A stretch of 40,641 nt of DNA from Thermoprotei archaeon (GTDB taxonomy: Archaea > Thermoproteota > Thermoprotei > Thermofilales > B15-G2), in NCBI GenBank assembly GCA_003650815.1, contig QMSB01000006.1:1-40641 (forward strand), written 5' to 3'. The position numbers and the translations under genes are program-made. The notes beneath the pieces were generated by a model. That model saw only the letters and a program-made list of their open reading frames with translations. It was not told the origin of the DNA and made no database searches. Positions 16,406 to 24,748 of the stretch are shown here, in pieces. Within the stretch, counting starts at the first letter, position 1; each line of letters starts with the position of its first letter.

Positions 16406-18046
16406 TTAGGACTCAGGTCTCAGAATCTGTTCTAAAGTTATGACAATAGCCACTAAGAGGGAAAAGTACAATATGAAGAAGAGAAAGGAAGAGATTTCTT
16501 TGCATAACATATATTCAGCAAAAAATACTAATGTACTTGAGGAAGTCTTAAACCCTAGAATACTAGCAGCTTCTAAAATGAAATAGGCTTCGGGAAGGAA
16601 TACGATTAATGGAAAAATAAGAGAAACTAAGAGCCTTATCTTCAAGTGCTTAATAGGCCTAGCAATAATAGAGACATATAGGAGAGGGGCTACTAGTAAT
16701 AGAGCTAACGAGTAGTTCTGAGCTAGTAGAGAGTAAGTAAAGATAGTTGACGTTACTGTAGCTAACTTAAGAGACCTCCAATCAGCTGAGAACTTGGGGG
16801 CCATGACCTTAACAAGGACTATAAGCAATATAAATGATATTATTAAAGATAGATAAGCATTCATTAAAAATATAGCTGATAATAAAGCAATTATCAGACA
16901 AATCAATGAGCATAAATAAAATAAAGTAAAGACAACGAATCCCGGAATTAACTTAGATCTCTCTCTACTATAAAGATATATTACCTCATATACAGCGGGC
17001 ACATATAGTGTGAAGAATATGTAGAGCAGTATATGCCATGTAACTACAACAGAGTTTATGAAATAATAGTGCTTACCCACGCTGGGCACGTGCCCGTTTA
17101 AATCTATTGTTAACACTATCCTCTCTAAGAGATCTCCTACTCTCTTTAAACTCTCTTTAGATACCTTATCTAAGCTATCTTCTACTGTATGCCAGTAAGG
17201 ATAAAGAGGATAATCAGATATTCCTACTGCTTGAATACCTTTAGATACAAATACCTGCGAGTCTGTACCGAAGAGGGTCATTAATCCGAGTCGCGCAGCT
17301 AGCACTGGCTCTGAGACCTTAATCAAGTACCCGAATTTCTCGTGAGCCTTCATCAAATACAATAAGCCTCCATCACACAGCTCCAAAGGATCTTCCGCGC
17401 TGTTGAAAGCATAGAGGGCATATCCTTCAGCCTCCTTCCACGCACACATATCGATACTAATTGCTGCTACCACACGATCAACGTAAGGAAATTCTTTTAC
17501 AAAAAATCTAGTACCCCATAGACCTGTCTCTTCAGCATCCGGCGAGAGAAAAATTACTCCAAGTCTAGTGTTTCTCTGAGAAAATACTCTTGCTAGCTCT
17601 AGTAGTACTGCTAGTCCCGCTGCGTTATCGTTTGCCCCCTCAACAGTCCACGGAACAACATCATGATGAGCTATCAAAACTATATATTTATCAACCTCAC
17701 CTCTCTTAATACCATAAACATTAAATGCTTTCACTATATTTCCATTAAAACTCCTAGTGTAAAAAACCTGAATATAAGATTCCAGCCCTATCTCCTTAAA
17801 ATAATCGTAGATCCATAAGGCAATTCTCCTGTCAGCCTCCGACCCTACTACACGCCTCCTGTATTCAGTAACTATCTTGCTCAATAGCGTGTAGGCTTCA
17901 TCTCCACTAAACCGTGTCTCACCCTCATAGAGAACTATACTGGGCTGAGTTAAAGGGACTACTATTAGTCCTAGAGCTGGCAGAACTATTAAAGCAAAGT
18001 AGAGCTTTCTGCTATCTACTCTACTTCTAAGGGACATGGACGCCAA
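16406..18046 (-). CDS. Membrane-anchored M28-family metallopeptidase
   Basis: A 546-residue protein: one N-terminal membrane helix (about 15-34), an extracytoplasmic M28 aminopeptidase domain (about 45-320), then a C-terminal block of several membrane helices (about 335-540). Zinc-site residues are complete: His127 (AHHD), bridging Asp140 (GANDNAAG), Glu172-Glu173 (DAEETG), Asp199 (SIDM) and His in YPYWHT. It should trim peptides outside the cell, as in Ape/Fxna-like membrane M28 proteins. The start is taken as TTG 18046, matching the A/T element at 18069-18079; ATG 18037 is an alternative. It is divergent from an inactive M1-like gene. Confidence 0.85.
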   Translation of the reverse strand: MASMSLRSRVDSRKLYFALIVLPALGLIVVPLTQPSIVLYEGETRFSGDEAYTLLSKIVTEYRRRVVGSEADRRIALWIYDYFKEIGLESYIQVFYTRSFNGNIVKAFNVYGIKRGEVDKYIVLIAHHDVVPWTVEGANDNAAGLAVLLELARVFSQRNTRLGVIFLSPDAEETGLWGTRFFVKEFPYVDRVVAAISIDMCAWKEAEGYALYAFNSAEDPLELCDGGLLYLMKAHEKFGYLIKVSEPVLAARLGLMTLFGTDSQVFVSKGIQAVGISDYPLYPYWHTVEDSLDKVSKESLKRVGDLLERIVLTIDLNGHVPSVGKHYYFINSVVVTWHILLYIFFTLYVPAVYEVIYLYSRERSKLIPGFVVFTLFYLCSLICLIIALLSAIFLMNAYLSLIISFILLIVLVKVMAPKFSADWRSLKLATVTSTIFTYSLLAQNYSLALLLVAPLLYVSIIARPIKHLKIRLLVSLIFPLIVFLPEAYFILEAASILGFKTSSSTLVFFAEYMLCKEISSFLFFILYFSLLVAIVITLEQILRPES

Positions 18047-18068
18047 ATTAATGTAAGGAACCTAGGTG

Positions 18069-18079
18069 AAAAATATTAC
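18069..18079. promoter_or_regulatory. A/T promoter element shared by divergent peptidase genes
   Basis: The tract aaaaatattac is the only TATA-like sequence in the gap. It is centred about 27 nt from TTG 18046 on the minus strand and about 27 nt from GTG 18101 on the plus strand, so one element may drive both genes. Confidence 0.45.
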
Positions 18080-18100
18080 TTAGATTCAGTGAATAGTCTC

Positions 18101-19636
18101 GTGGACTGGCTCGCTAAGAAACATTACTTAGAAGTGAAGCTAGACTTTGAGAAGCAGAAGCTTTCTGCTCACTCAATTATTAATATCGAAAACCGCTCTA
18201 ATTGGCATGTCCCCCTGCTTATAGCTCTTAACAAAAGGGCTAAAGTAAGTAGAGTTCTCTTCAACAAAGAAAAAGTAGACTTTACAGAGAAAGTGGAGAA
18301 ACTAGACTCCCGTGTTCTAGCTGACTACAAGGTAATAGATCCAAGAAAAAATCTAGCACCTAGAGAAGAATGCATACTAGAAGTAGAGTACACAGGACCT
18401 ATAGAAGACCTTGGAGAAAACATTCTCGATGAAACATACATCTTCAGACTAGAAAACCTTTGGTACCCAGTAAATGCAAAGACACCTCTACTAGATTATC
18501 AGGCTCCTCAGACCACTTACGAATTAAAGGTATGTACTTCGCCAGGCTATACGGCGCTTGCAGCAGGCGAGTTAGTCAAGAGGAAATCAACAGATGGTAT
18601 GGAAATGCATTACTTCAGTCTAGATAAGCCATCTCCACTAGTACTAGTCGTAGGAAAATACCACTTAATCTCATCAGATAGAATAGTCTGCGGTGTCTTC
18701 ACGAAGCACAGAGAATGCGCTACAGAAATTCTGAATAAAGCGCAAAGTGCATTAAATGAACTTGAAAAGCTTTTCCAGAGACTTCCCTACACAGCGATAT
18801 ATGTTGTCGAAGGACTAGAATACACGGTACATAATCTAATACTAATCGACTACGATATTCTCGACAAGTACTATAGAAAAGCACTCGACTCCTATATTCT
18901 CGAGAAAACACTGCTAAAACTCCTTGCTAAATGCTATTGGGGAGGACTAGTCCACGTAAATAAGTTTTCTCCAGGAGCCTTCTGGATAAATGACAGTCTC
19001 CCAGAATACATTGCATACACTATATTAAAGAAAAAGTATCCAGAGAGAACTTCTGCCCAGCTCAACAAAACTATTTCAGAGTACCTAGCGAAGACTACTG
19101 AAGAAGAAAAACCTCTAGCCGAGATCGCTTTAGAGAAAATAGACAGCAAAATTCCTCAAGTAGCTAAAGCTAGAGGCCTAGCCCTACACTACATGCTCAA
19201 TCGGTTTATGAGAGAAGATTACTTTAAAGCTCTCTCAGCTCTCTTAGAAAAATATTCCTGGAAAACCGTCAATATAGAGAAATTTACTAAATATTTCACA
19301 AAGCATTACCCTAGAACCAAGTGGTTCTTTGAAGACTGGCTCTACTCAAACGCCCTACCTCTCTACAAGCTTAAACTAGTAGACTTAGTCAATGTCGCTA
19401 ATGACTGGTATCTAGGCTTCAAGATAATAAACGAGCATTTAGGTAGAGCCCCGCTAGACGTAGTAGTTAAGACAGAAAAAGACATAGTCAGGAGAAGAGT
19501 ATGGGTAGGAAGCAAAGACTACAAGAAAGTAGTCTTTAGACTACGTAGTAAACCTATAGAAGTATTAATAGACCCTGAGCATAAAATAATTAAACATCCA
19601 CTAAGTGAAACAAAACTTCTTCTCAAGGAAAAATGA
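18101..19636 (+). CDS. M1 aminopeptidase-like protein lacking catalytic residues
   Basis: About 511 residues with the M1 (gluzincin) layout: an N-terminal beta domain (LEVKLDFEKQKLSAHSIINI, then FRLENLWYPVNA), a GAMEN-like strand region (VVEGLEYTVHN) and the helix that normally holds HExxH. In that helix the sequence is LLKLLAKCYWGGLV where active enzymes have HELAHQWWG, so both His and the Glu are replaced (K273, L274, K277). The third ligand position reads WINDSLPEY, with Asp298 for the Glu of NEG. It should not bind zinc or cleave peptides and may be a scaffold or regulator. GTG 18101 fits the shared promoter; GTG 18089 is the alternative. It is divergent from an active M28 peptidase. Confidence 0.75.
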   Translation: MDWLAKKHYLEVKLDFEKQKLSAHSIINIENRSNWHVPLLIALNKRAKVSRVLFNKEKVDFTEKVEKLDSRVLADYKVIDPRKNLAPREECILEVEYTGPIEDLGENILDETYIFRLENLWYPVNAKTPLLDYQAPQTTYELKVCTSPGYTALAAGELVKRKSTDGMEMHYFSLDKPSPLVLVVGKYHLISSDRIVCGVFTKHRECATEILNKAQSALNELEKLFQRLPYTAIYVVEGLEYTVHNLILIDYDILDKYYRKALDSYILEKTLLKLLAKCYWGGLVHVNKFSPGAFWINDSLPEYIAYTILKKKYPERTSAQLNKTISEYLAKTTEEEKPLAEIALEKIDSKIPQVAKARGLALHYMLNRFMREDYFKALSALLEKYSWKTVNIEKFTKYFTKHYPRTKWFFEDWLYSNALPLYKLKLVDLVNVANDWYLGFKIINEHLGRAPLDVVVKTEKDIVRRRVWVGSKDYKKVVFRLRSKPIEVLIDPEHKIIKHPLSETKLLLKEK

Positions 19637-19702
19637 TATTACACAATAAATCTAGAAAAACTATGTAGTAAATACATATAAGAGGGGAGATTATTCAGTA
19701 TC

Positions 19703-19785
19703 TTGCTTAATGCGATGATGTTAAGGCTCGGTTGGCTGAATATGATGAGTACTCCCGGCAATGAGCGTCTTAATCTTATGCAATA
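19703..19785 (+). ncRNA. Candidate C/D-box guide RNA
   Basis: A TATA-like box (ACATATAA, 19674-19681) predicts a transcript start near 19703. In order follow a near-consensus C box ATGATGt (19715-19721), a guide-like stretch, a D' box CTGA (19736-19739), a perfect C' box ATGATGA (19742-19748) and a second guide-like stretch. The expected terminal D box is degenerate (CTTA, 19769-19772). Flanks gcttaatgc and gcaataagc could pair imperfectly as a terminal stem. The region is richer in G and C than nearby spacers. The weak D box and the 2-nt D'-C' gap lower confidence. Confidence 0.42.
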
Positions 19786-19796
19786 AGCACATAGTC

Positions 19797-19804
19797 ATTT
19801 AAGT
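19797..19804 (+). promoter_or_regulatory. TATA box for the UroD-family gene
   Basis: ATTTAAGT is centred 25 nt before GTG 19825. It favours that start over TTG 19807, which would add six residues. Confidence 0.45.
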
Positions 19805-19824
19805 AATTGAAGTGTGAAATATCC

Positions 19825-20916
19825 GTGGACGCTAGAGAAAGAATATATTGTTTATTAAACTTAGAGGAAGCTGATAGAGTAGGTTACGTAGATTTCTTCT
19901 GGTCTGAGACTATCGATAGATGGAAGAAGGAAGGCTTACCTGAGCACGCCGACTTAAAGGAGTACTTCAAAATGGATATAGCTTTTATTGGAGCCGACAT
20001 CACACCTAAGTTCGACACGATTACAGTCGAGGAAACCGAAAAACACAAAATTTTCCGAGACGCGTTCGGAGTTAAGGTGAAGTCGTGGAAACATAGAAGC
20101 GGTGTTCCTTACGCACTTGAGCCAGCTGTATTTACACTTGAAGAATTCAAGGAGAGAATAGAGCCTCTCTTAGACCCAGAGTACCCGGCTAGAATCTCTA
20201 GCAGTAAGTATCCATTTAAAGCAGATGTAGAGAAGGCTGTGAAGAAGCTCCAGGAAAAGTATTTCGTGTTCTCCAGCATACTTGGACCATTTGAGTATGC
20301 TCGCCATATTCTCGGCGAGCGGGTAGACCGGATCTTAGTATTAATGCACAAGGACCCTAGACTAGTGGAATACGTGTTCGAAGTTCTCGGAAGGTTTCTA
20401 GGAACAGTAGCTAAAGCGTTTATAGACTATGGTGTAGACGGAGTCTGGGTATGGGACGATGTAGCTTACAGAAGTGGACCTTTCTTCTCGCCAAAGATGT
20501 ACGAGAAATACGTAATGAAAGCCCACGCTAAGATAACTCAGCCCTATAGAGCGAAAAACCTGCCTGCAGTACTCCACACAGACGGCAACGTAAACGTATT
20601 AATTCCCTACTTCCTTAAAGCAGGCTTTACCGCACTACAGCCTTTAGAAGCTAAAGCGGGAATGAATGTGGTGGAGCTTAAAGAAAAGTATGGTGACCGA
20701 ATGGCGTTTATAGGCAATATTGATGTTCGTGAGCTGTCTAAAACAAAGGAAGACATTAAGCGAGAAGTACTTTCCAAGATACCTAAAGCAATGGAGGGAG
20801 GAGGATACATTGCGTGTTCAGACCACTCAGTACCTCCTACAGTCTCGCTGGACAACTACACGTTCTTCTTAAACGTAGTTCGGAAATATGGGCGCTACGC
20901 TAAGACCGCTAAGTAA
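19825..20916 (+). CDS. Uroporphyrinogen decarboxylase-family methyltransferase-like protein
   Basis: A 363-residue TIM-barrel protein of the UroD superfamily, which includes true UroD and corrinoid methyltransferases such as MtaA/MtbA. The start VDARERIYCLLNLEEADRV matches the family N-terminus. Candidate metal or substrate residues are His in LHTDGNV, the Glu of QPLEAKAGM, and Cys-Ser-Asp-His in YIACSDHSVPP. The first motif is HxD rather than the HxC of zinc-binding MtaA/MtbA, so zinc thiol activation is uncertain. With a corrinoid protein gene 3.8 kb away, a cobalamin-dependent methyl transfer is plausible but unproven. No other haem-synthesis gene is nearby, which argues against true UroD. 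Confidence 0.78.
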   Translation: MDARERIYCLLNLEEADRVGYVDFFWSETIDRWKKEGLPEHADLKEYFKMDIAFIGADITPKFDTITVEETEKHKIFRDAFGVKVKSWKHRSGVPYALEPAVFTLEEFKERIEPLLDPEYPARISSSKYPFKADVEKAVKKLQEKYFVFSSILGPFEYARHILGERVDRILVLMHKDPRLVEYVFEVLGRFLGTVAKAFIDYGVDGVWVWDDVAYRSGPFFSPKMYEKYVMKAHAKITQPYRAKNLPAVLHTDGNVNVLIPYFLKAGFTALQPLEAKAGMNVVELKEKYGDRMAFIGNIDVRELSKTKEDIKREVLSKIPKAMEGGGYIACSDHSVPPTVSLDNYTFFLNVVRKYGRYAKTAK

Positions 20917-20947
20917 GCTTAAATAATAGAGCAGATTTAACTTTTGA

Positions 20948-21190
20948 ATGTCAAGGAGGATAGTCGGCACAGTAGTTCCGCTTATTAAAATAATGCTAAT
21001 CGTATGGCTACTACTACTAGCAGTACTATATACTATTGACAGACTACTTGATGTACTGCCTAAAGGACTTTTCGGACAAATACTAGGTTATAGTATAGCA
21101 TTAACATTATTGAGTTTCTGGCTAGCGACCTGGTACAAGCTAACCAAGATATATTTCTGGGAAAATATTAAAAAATACTACAAGAAGTAG
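20948..21190 (+). CDS. 80-residue protein with two membrane helices
   Basis: ATG 20948 has a TATA box CTTAAATA (20918-20925) centred 26 nt upstream, so it is a leaderless monocistronic gene. The protein has a short basic start, two hydrophobic helices (about 10-32 and 42-63) and a Lys-rich cytoplasmic tail (ENIKKYYKK). I recognise no family. The positive-inside rule suggests both ends are cytoplasmic. Confidence 0.55.
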   Translation: MSRRIVGTVVPLIKIMLIVWLLLLAVLYTIDRLLDVLPKGLFGQILGYSIALTLLSFWLATWYKLTKIYFWENIKKYYKK

Positions 21191-21303
21191 CTTAATTAGA
21201 TAAACCACTTGAAGTATCGAGAATTATTTAATTCTTATTATCATGTACCGAGATTATAAGTAAAAAACTACAGTAAATAGAAATTGTGTTACTGAGCGTC
21301 TGC

Positions 21304-21450
21304 TCAATCTTCTCGGTATTTACAGCGTTTACAGTCGTCTTCGCCGTTGGGTAGGAGCCTGCCTTCTTCGTCGTATGGTGGTCTGCGGCAGATGTGGTAG
21401 ATATTGCCCCAGTTTGTCTTCACTATCTCTAAGTACTTGCATCTACCCAT
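21304..21450 (-). CDS. 48-residue four-cysteine (zinc-ribbon-like) protein
   Basis: On the minus strand ATG 21450 to TGA 21304 encodes 48 residues with Cys4, Cys21, Cys40 and Cys43, the last two as CKRC. The protein is charged and soluble. Four cysteines with a terminal CxxC suggest a bound zinc or iron atom. A TATA-like box (ctataaatag, 21479-21488) lies about 34 nt upstream, giving a leader of roughly 8 nt. Codon use resembles that of neighbours, and the stretch is GC-richer than the flanking spacers, as coding DNA is here. The function is unknown. Confidence 0.55.
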   Translation of the reverse strand: MGRCKYLEIVKTNWGNIYHICRRPPYDEEGRLLPNGEDDCKRCKYRED

Positions 21451-21659
21451 ACTTAGTCTATTGGGGGTGGGAGAGGCGCTATTTATAGTTTTCGGCTATT
21501 TTTAAGAAAATATTCTTTCTCTTTAAAGCATTTACAAGAAGAATAAAGCTGCCTGTATTTGAATCAAGCATTTTCCGCGTCTTTTCGGATATACAAGCCT
21601 CCTAATAAATTCTTCGTTTCAAATAGTGCCTAAGTTATGTTAACTTTCAGAGTACTTTA

Positions 21660-22964
21660 ATGAGATATATATTCTCTAAGGGACTATTCTCCTATGTGCA
21701 TGTGAGCCCTATATACAGCCAGATCAGGGAACTTCACTCTGTTAGCCTTAAGGTCATTGAAGAAGAGCTCCGCGAGCTCGAGGCCATAGTTGAGGAGAAG
21801 ACTATAGTGAATTTTCCTTCTTTGAGCTCTTTTACTTGCTGCTGTATAGATGGTAGCTATGTTATTGACGAGAGGTTTGGATGCTATATTGCGGCATTTT
21901 CTGCTTTTCCCGTGATAGTCGGGGAAGGTTCTCTTAGGAGGAGTGAATATGTCTCTTCATCACCCGTAGTAGTCCCTATTTTGCCTAAGACTAGAGGAGA
22001 AAGTAGAGCCTCTACTCTCTGCCGCTGCTACGAAGAACTATCAGCGCTAAAGCACATCGAGTTCTGTGACTACGTCTTTCTCGACGGCTCCTATATTTCA
22101 GTCCTCCTCAGCTGTTCCTATGCGAGAGGAGATTATAGATTCCTTGAGAACATCGTGGGCAAAATGAACTTAAAGACTCTTCTCTTAAGTATAGAAGGCG
22201 ACTTAAACGACTTCTGTGCAAAAACTGAGAGTACAATAATGGGCAGTCGTGAGAAGACGTCTAAACTATTCAGGAATCTTTTAGCAATGGCGTGGCGGTA
22301 CGCCAGAAGCGTCTATGAGAAAACATCTAGTTCTCTCAAGAGAGAAGCTAGGAGACTGTGGTTAAGCTATGTCTACATAACCTTCGAAGAGACTCTCGCT
22401 CAAAACATTCTCCGAATACTCCTGGGCGCTGCTTTAGACAAAGGGACTTTTATCTACTGGATCTCAAAGGATACTGAAAGCGGATTTCTCGTACACGGGA
22501 GGAGAGCTCTATCGTCTTTCAACGACACTTCGGTACTAGAGTACTTATGGAAGGATCATAGGAGAGCATATATAAAGCTGTCTGATATAGGGATAAAGAT
22601 ACCTAAGGTCAAGGAGGACGCCGTAGACCACGTATATCCTAAAATGCTGCTTAAAGCTATCTATAACTATCACTGGAACTCAGCTGAAGTAGCTTATGCT
22701 AAGCTTAGGAAAAACGGCATAGTTTTCCAAGTAACGTATCCCGAGGTATTCTCAGATAAGCTGGAGGAAGCTCTAGGAGTATTGTCCTCATTAGCCGGAA
22801 CTCGAACAGGATACCCTAAGCCTCTAGCTGAAGCACACCACTGTACAGTTCTCGATCCGAGCCTACCCGCCTTAATAGGAGATGGACTATGGCTCAACCT
22901 GCCGAGAGAAGACTTTTTCAGAGTAGTTTTCGCTAGGTCTGGTAGAAGAAGAGTCTTAGGGTGA
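21660..22964 (+). CDS. nurA: NurA 5'-3' nuclease
   Basis: A 434-residue NurA-domain nuclease, which works with the HerA helicase to resect DNA ends for recombination together with Mre11-Rad50. Metal-binding motifs are visible: Asp64 in CCIDGSY, Asp142 in VFLDGSY, and the C-terminal GYPKPLAEAHH motif with its conserved His. Length fits the family. It lies 4 nt upstream of herA, the usual archaeal pairing. The ATG has a weak TATA-like box (TAAGTTAT, 21631-21638) at the leaderless distance. No mre11 or rad50 is in the window. Confidence 0.9.
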   Translation: MRYIFSKGLFSYVHVSPIYSQIRELHSVSLKVIEEELRELEAIVEEKTIVNFPSLSSFTCCCIDGSYVIDERFGCYIAAFSAFPVIVGEGSLRRSEYVSSSPVVVPILPKTRGESRASTLCRCYEELSALKHIEFCDYVFLDGSYISVLLSCSYARGDYRFLENIVGKMNLKTLLLSIEGDLNDFCAKTESTIMGSREKTSKLFRNLLAMAWRYARSVYEKTSSSLKREARRLWLSYVYITFEETLAQNILRILLGAALDKGTFIYWISKDTESGFLVHGRRALSSFNDTSVLEYLWKDHRRAYIKLSDIGIKIPKVKEDAVDHVYPKMLLKAIYNYHWNSAEVAYAKLRKNGIVFQVTYPEVFSDKLEEALGVLSSLAGTRTGYPKPLAEAHHCTVLDPSLPALIGDGLWLNLPREDFFRVVFARSGRRRVLG

Positions 22965-22968
22965 ACTA

Positions 22969-24666
22969 ATGGAGATAGGTAGAGTAGTAGGCGTTTATGG
23001 TAGAAATATAGTGAAGATTTCTGTACCAGACGCTCTCTTACCTCAAGTAGCTAGACCTGGAGTTTATGTAAAGATGTACGGTGCAGACAGATCTACAGTG
23101 CTCTACGGCATGGTAGTAGGCTTCAATATGCTAGACGAGCTCTACAGAAGAGCCAGGATAATCGAGGAGCTAGAGGGCTACGAAGAGTTCAGACCCGCTA
23201 GAAACGAGATGACTGTACACATAAGTGGATACTTGTCTGGAGAAAAAGTCTCGAAGGGAGTTCCTATACTCCCTAAGCCTGGAGAGAGAGTATACTTGGT
23301 CTCGAAAGAAGAGCTCCAAAAAATCTTCAACAGAGGAGATGTCGCAATAGGAGTTCTGTCTACGTGCCCTGAAGTAGAGATTAAAATAGACGTGAACGGC
23401 ATGTGCACTAGACATACAGCTATCTTAGCGATGACAGGAGCAGGAAAATCCAATACTGTCGCCGTAATAATAGCCTCGCTGTTAAAATACTTCAGGAGAC
23501 CACGGATAATAATTATTGATACTCACAGCGAGTACATCCCATTAGCCAGAATAAGCGACAATGTGAGAGTTCTCGCACCTAAGGGCAAGGTAGCTGACTT
23601 GATCAAAGCTCAGTATCAAGTAGACCCTATTCCGCTAGAAGTTCCTCTCTGGCTTCTAGGAGTAGAAGAGATATATAATATCTTGGGACTAGACCCGAGA
23701 GCTACGAAACAGAGACTGTATCTTCGCCAAGCTCTCAAGGCTCTCCGAGTAGAACGCTTCAAAGGAGAAGGATACGATCTCACAGCAGATGATCCAGTTC
23801 ACTTCACACTGGAGGAGCTGAGAACAGCTGTAATCGACGTCAGCGGGTCTAGCTCAAGTAGAATAAGAGACCGGTCCGCTGAAGACCTCTGTCTCAAGAT
23901 AGAAGACCTCAGCGAAGAGAGAGAACTATACTTCATGACTAGACCCGAGTACCTTGAACAGAGATTTAGCGAATACATTAAAGACGGCGACGAGGTCACT
24001 GCGAGCTTCCAAGTGTACGGCGATTTCGCCCGCTCTCTCTTAGACCCGGGACTTAACATTATGGGTTTAGGCGGACTCTCATCTGAAGTACAGGCAAGCA
24101 TAGTCTCCGCTCTCCTACGGGCTCTCTGGAGAATAGCCGTAGAACAGAGATTCCGCGGAGAGAGAATAGCGACGCTAGTAGTGCTCGAAGAAGCCCACAT
24201 ATATGCCCCAATGACTTGGTCACCGTCCAAACAGATAGTAGAAAAAATAGCTAAGGAAGGACGAAAATTCGGAGTCTCTCTTCTCGTAGTCTCACAGAGA
24301 CCAAGAGAACTGTCCCAGACTCTCCTAGCACAGTGCGGAAACCTGGTAGCACTGAGAACAGTAAATCCCAGCGACCAAGAACACATACTGAGAAGCATGG
24401 AAGATGTGACTCGAGACACCGTAGAATCGCTACCCGGGCTTCAGACAGGAGAAGCCCTAGTTTCAGGTCCAATGCTCCCTCTACCAGCACTAGTCAAGAT
24501 ATTCTCCTTCAGAGAAGTCTACAACGAAGAACTAGGAGGAAAAGACGTAAACTACAGAGAAGTATGGAGCAGTGAAGAACTAAAAGAACTAAGTATACCC
24601 ACTCCCCCGCGCCATGCTATAAAGGTAGAAGACACTAAGCAGAAATCACTACTCGACTTTAATTAA
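22969..24666 (+). CDS. herA: HerA DNA helicase/translocase
   Basis: A 565-residue hexameric ATPase of the FtsK/HerA class. An N-terminal HAS-barrel (about 1-135) precedes the RecA-like motor: Walker A MTGAGKSNT (155-163), Walker B LVVLEEAHIYAP (about 400), then sensor motifs in SLLVVSQRPRELSQTLLAQCGN and LRTVNPSDQ. It pumps double-stranded DNA into the NurA nuclease during end resection. GGGTGA, overlapping the nurA stop, lies 5 nt before the ATG, so translation is coupled to nurA. Confidence 0.94.
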   Translation: MEIGRVVGVYGRNIVKISVPDALLPQVARPGVYVKMYGADRSTVLYGMVVGFNMLDELYRRARIIEELEGYEEFRPARNEMTVHISGYLSGEKVSKGVPILPKPGERVYLVSKEELQKIFNRGDVAIGVLSTCPEVEIKIDVNGMCTRHTAILAMTGAGKSNTVAVIIASLLKYFRRPRIIIIDTHSEYIPLARISDNVRVLAPKGKVADLIKAQYQVDPIPLEVPLWLLGVEEIYNILGLDPRATKQRLYLRQALKALRVERFKGEGYDLTADDPVHFTLEELRTAVIDVSGSSSSRIRDRSAEDLCLKIEDLSEERELYFMTRPEYLEQRFSEYIKDGDEVTASFQVYGDFARSLLDPGLNIMGLGGLSSEVQASIVSALLRALWRIAVEQRFRGERIATLVVLEEAHIYAPMTWSPSKQIVEKIAKEGRKFGVSLLVVSQRPRELSQTLLAQCGNLVALRTVNPSDQEHILRSMEDVTRDTVESLPGLQTGEALVSGPMLPLPALVKIFSFREVYNEELGGKDVNYREVWSSEELKELSIPTPPRHAIKVEDTKQKSLLDFN

Positions 24667-24748
24667 CTAAACTCATTAATCACTGCTAGAAAACAGGTTA
24701 ATAAGAAAAAGAAACTCTTTAATATTTTAGAGAAGTTTTACTGAAAGT

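Noticed and set aside
23799-24419. 206-codon open frame antisense to herA
   Set aside because: It lies wholly inside herA, has no recognisable domain, and its composition (Ser/Arg/Leu rich) is that of a reverse-strand shadow.
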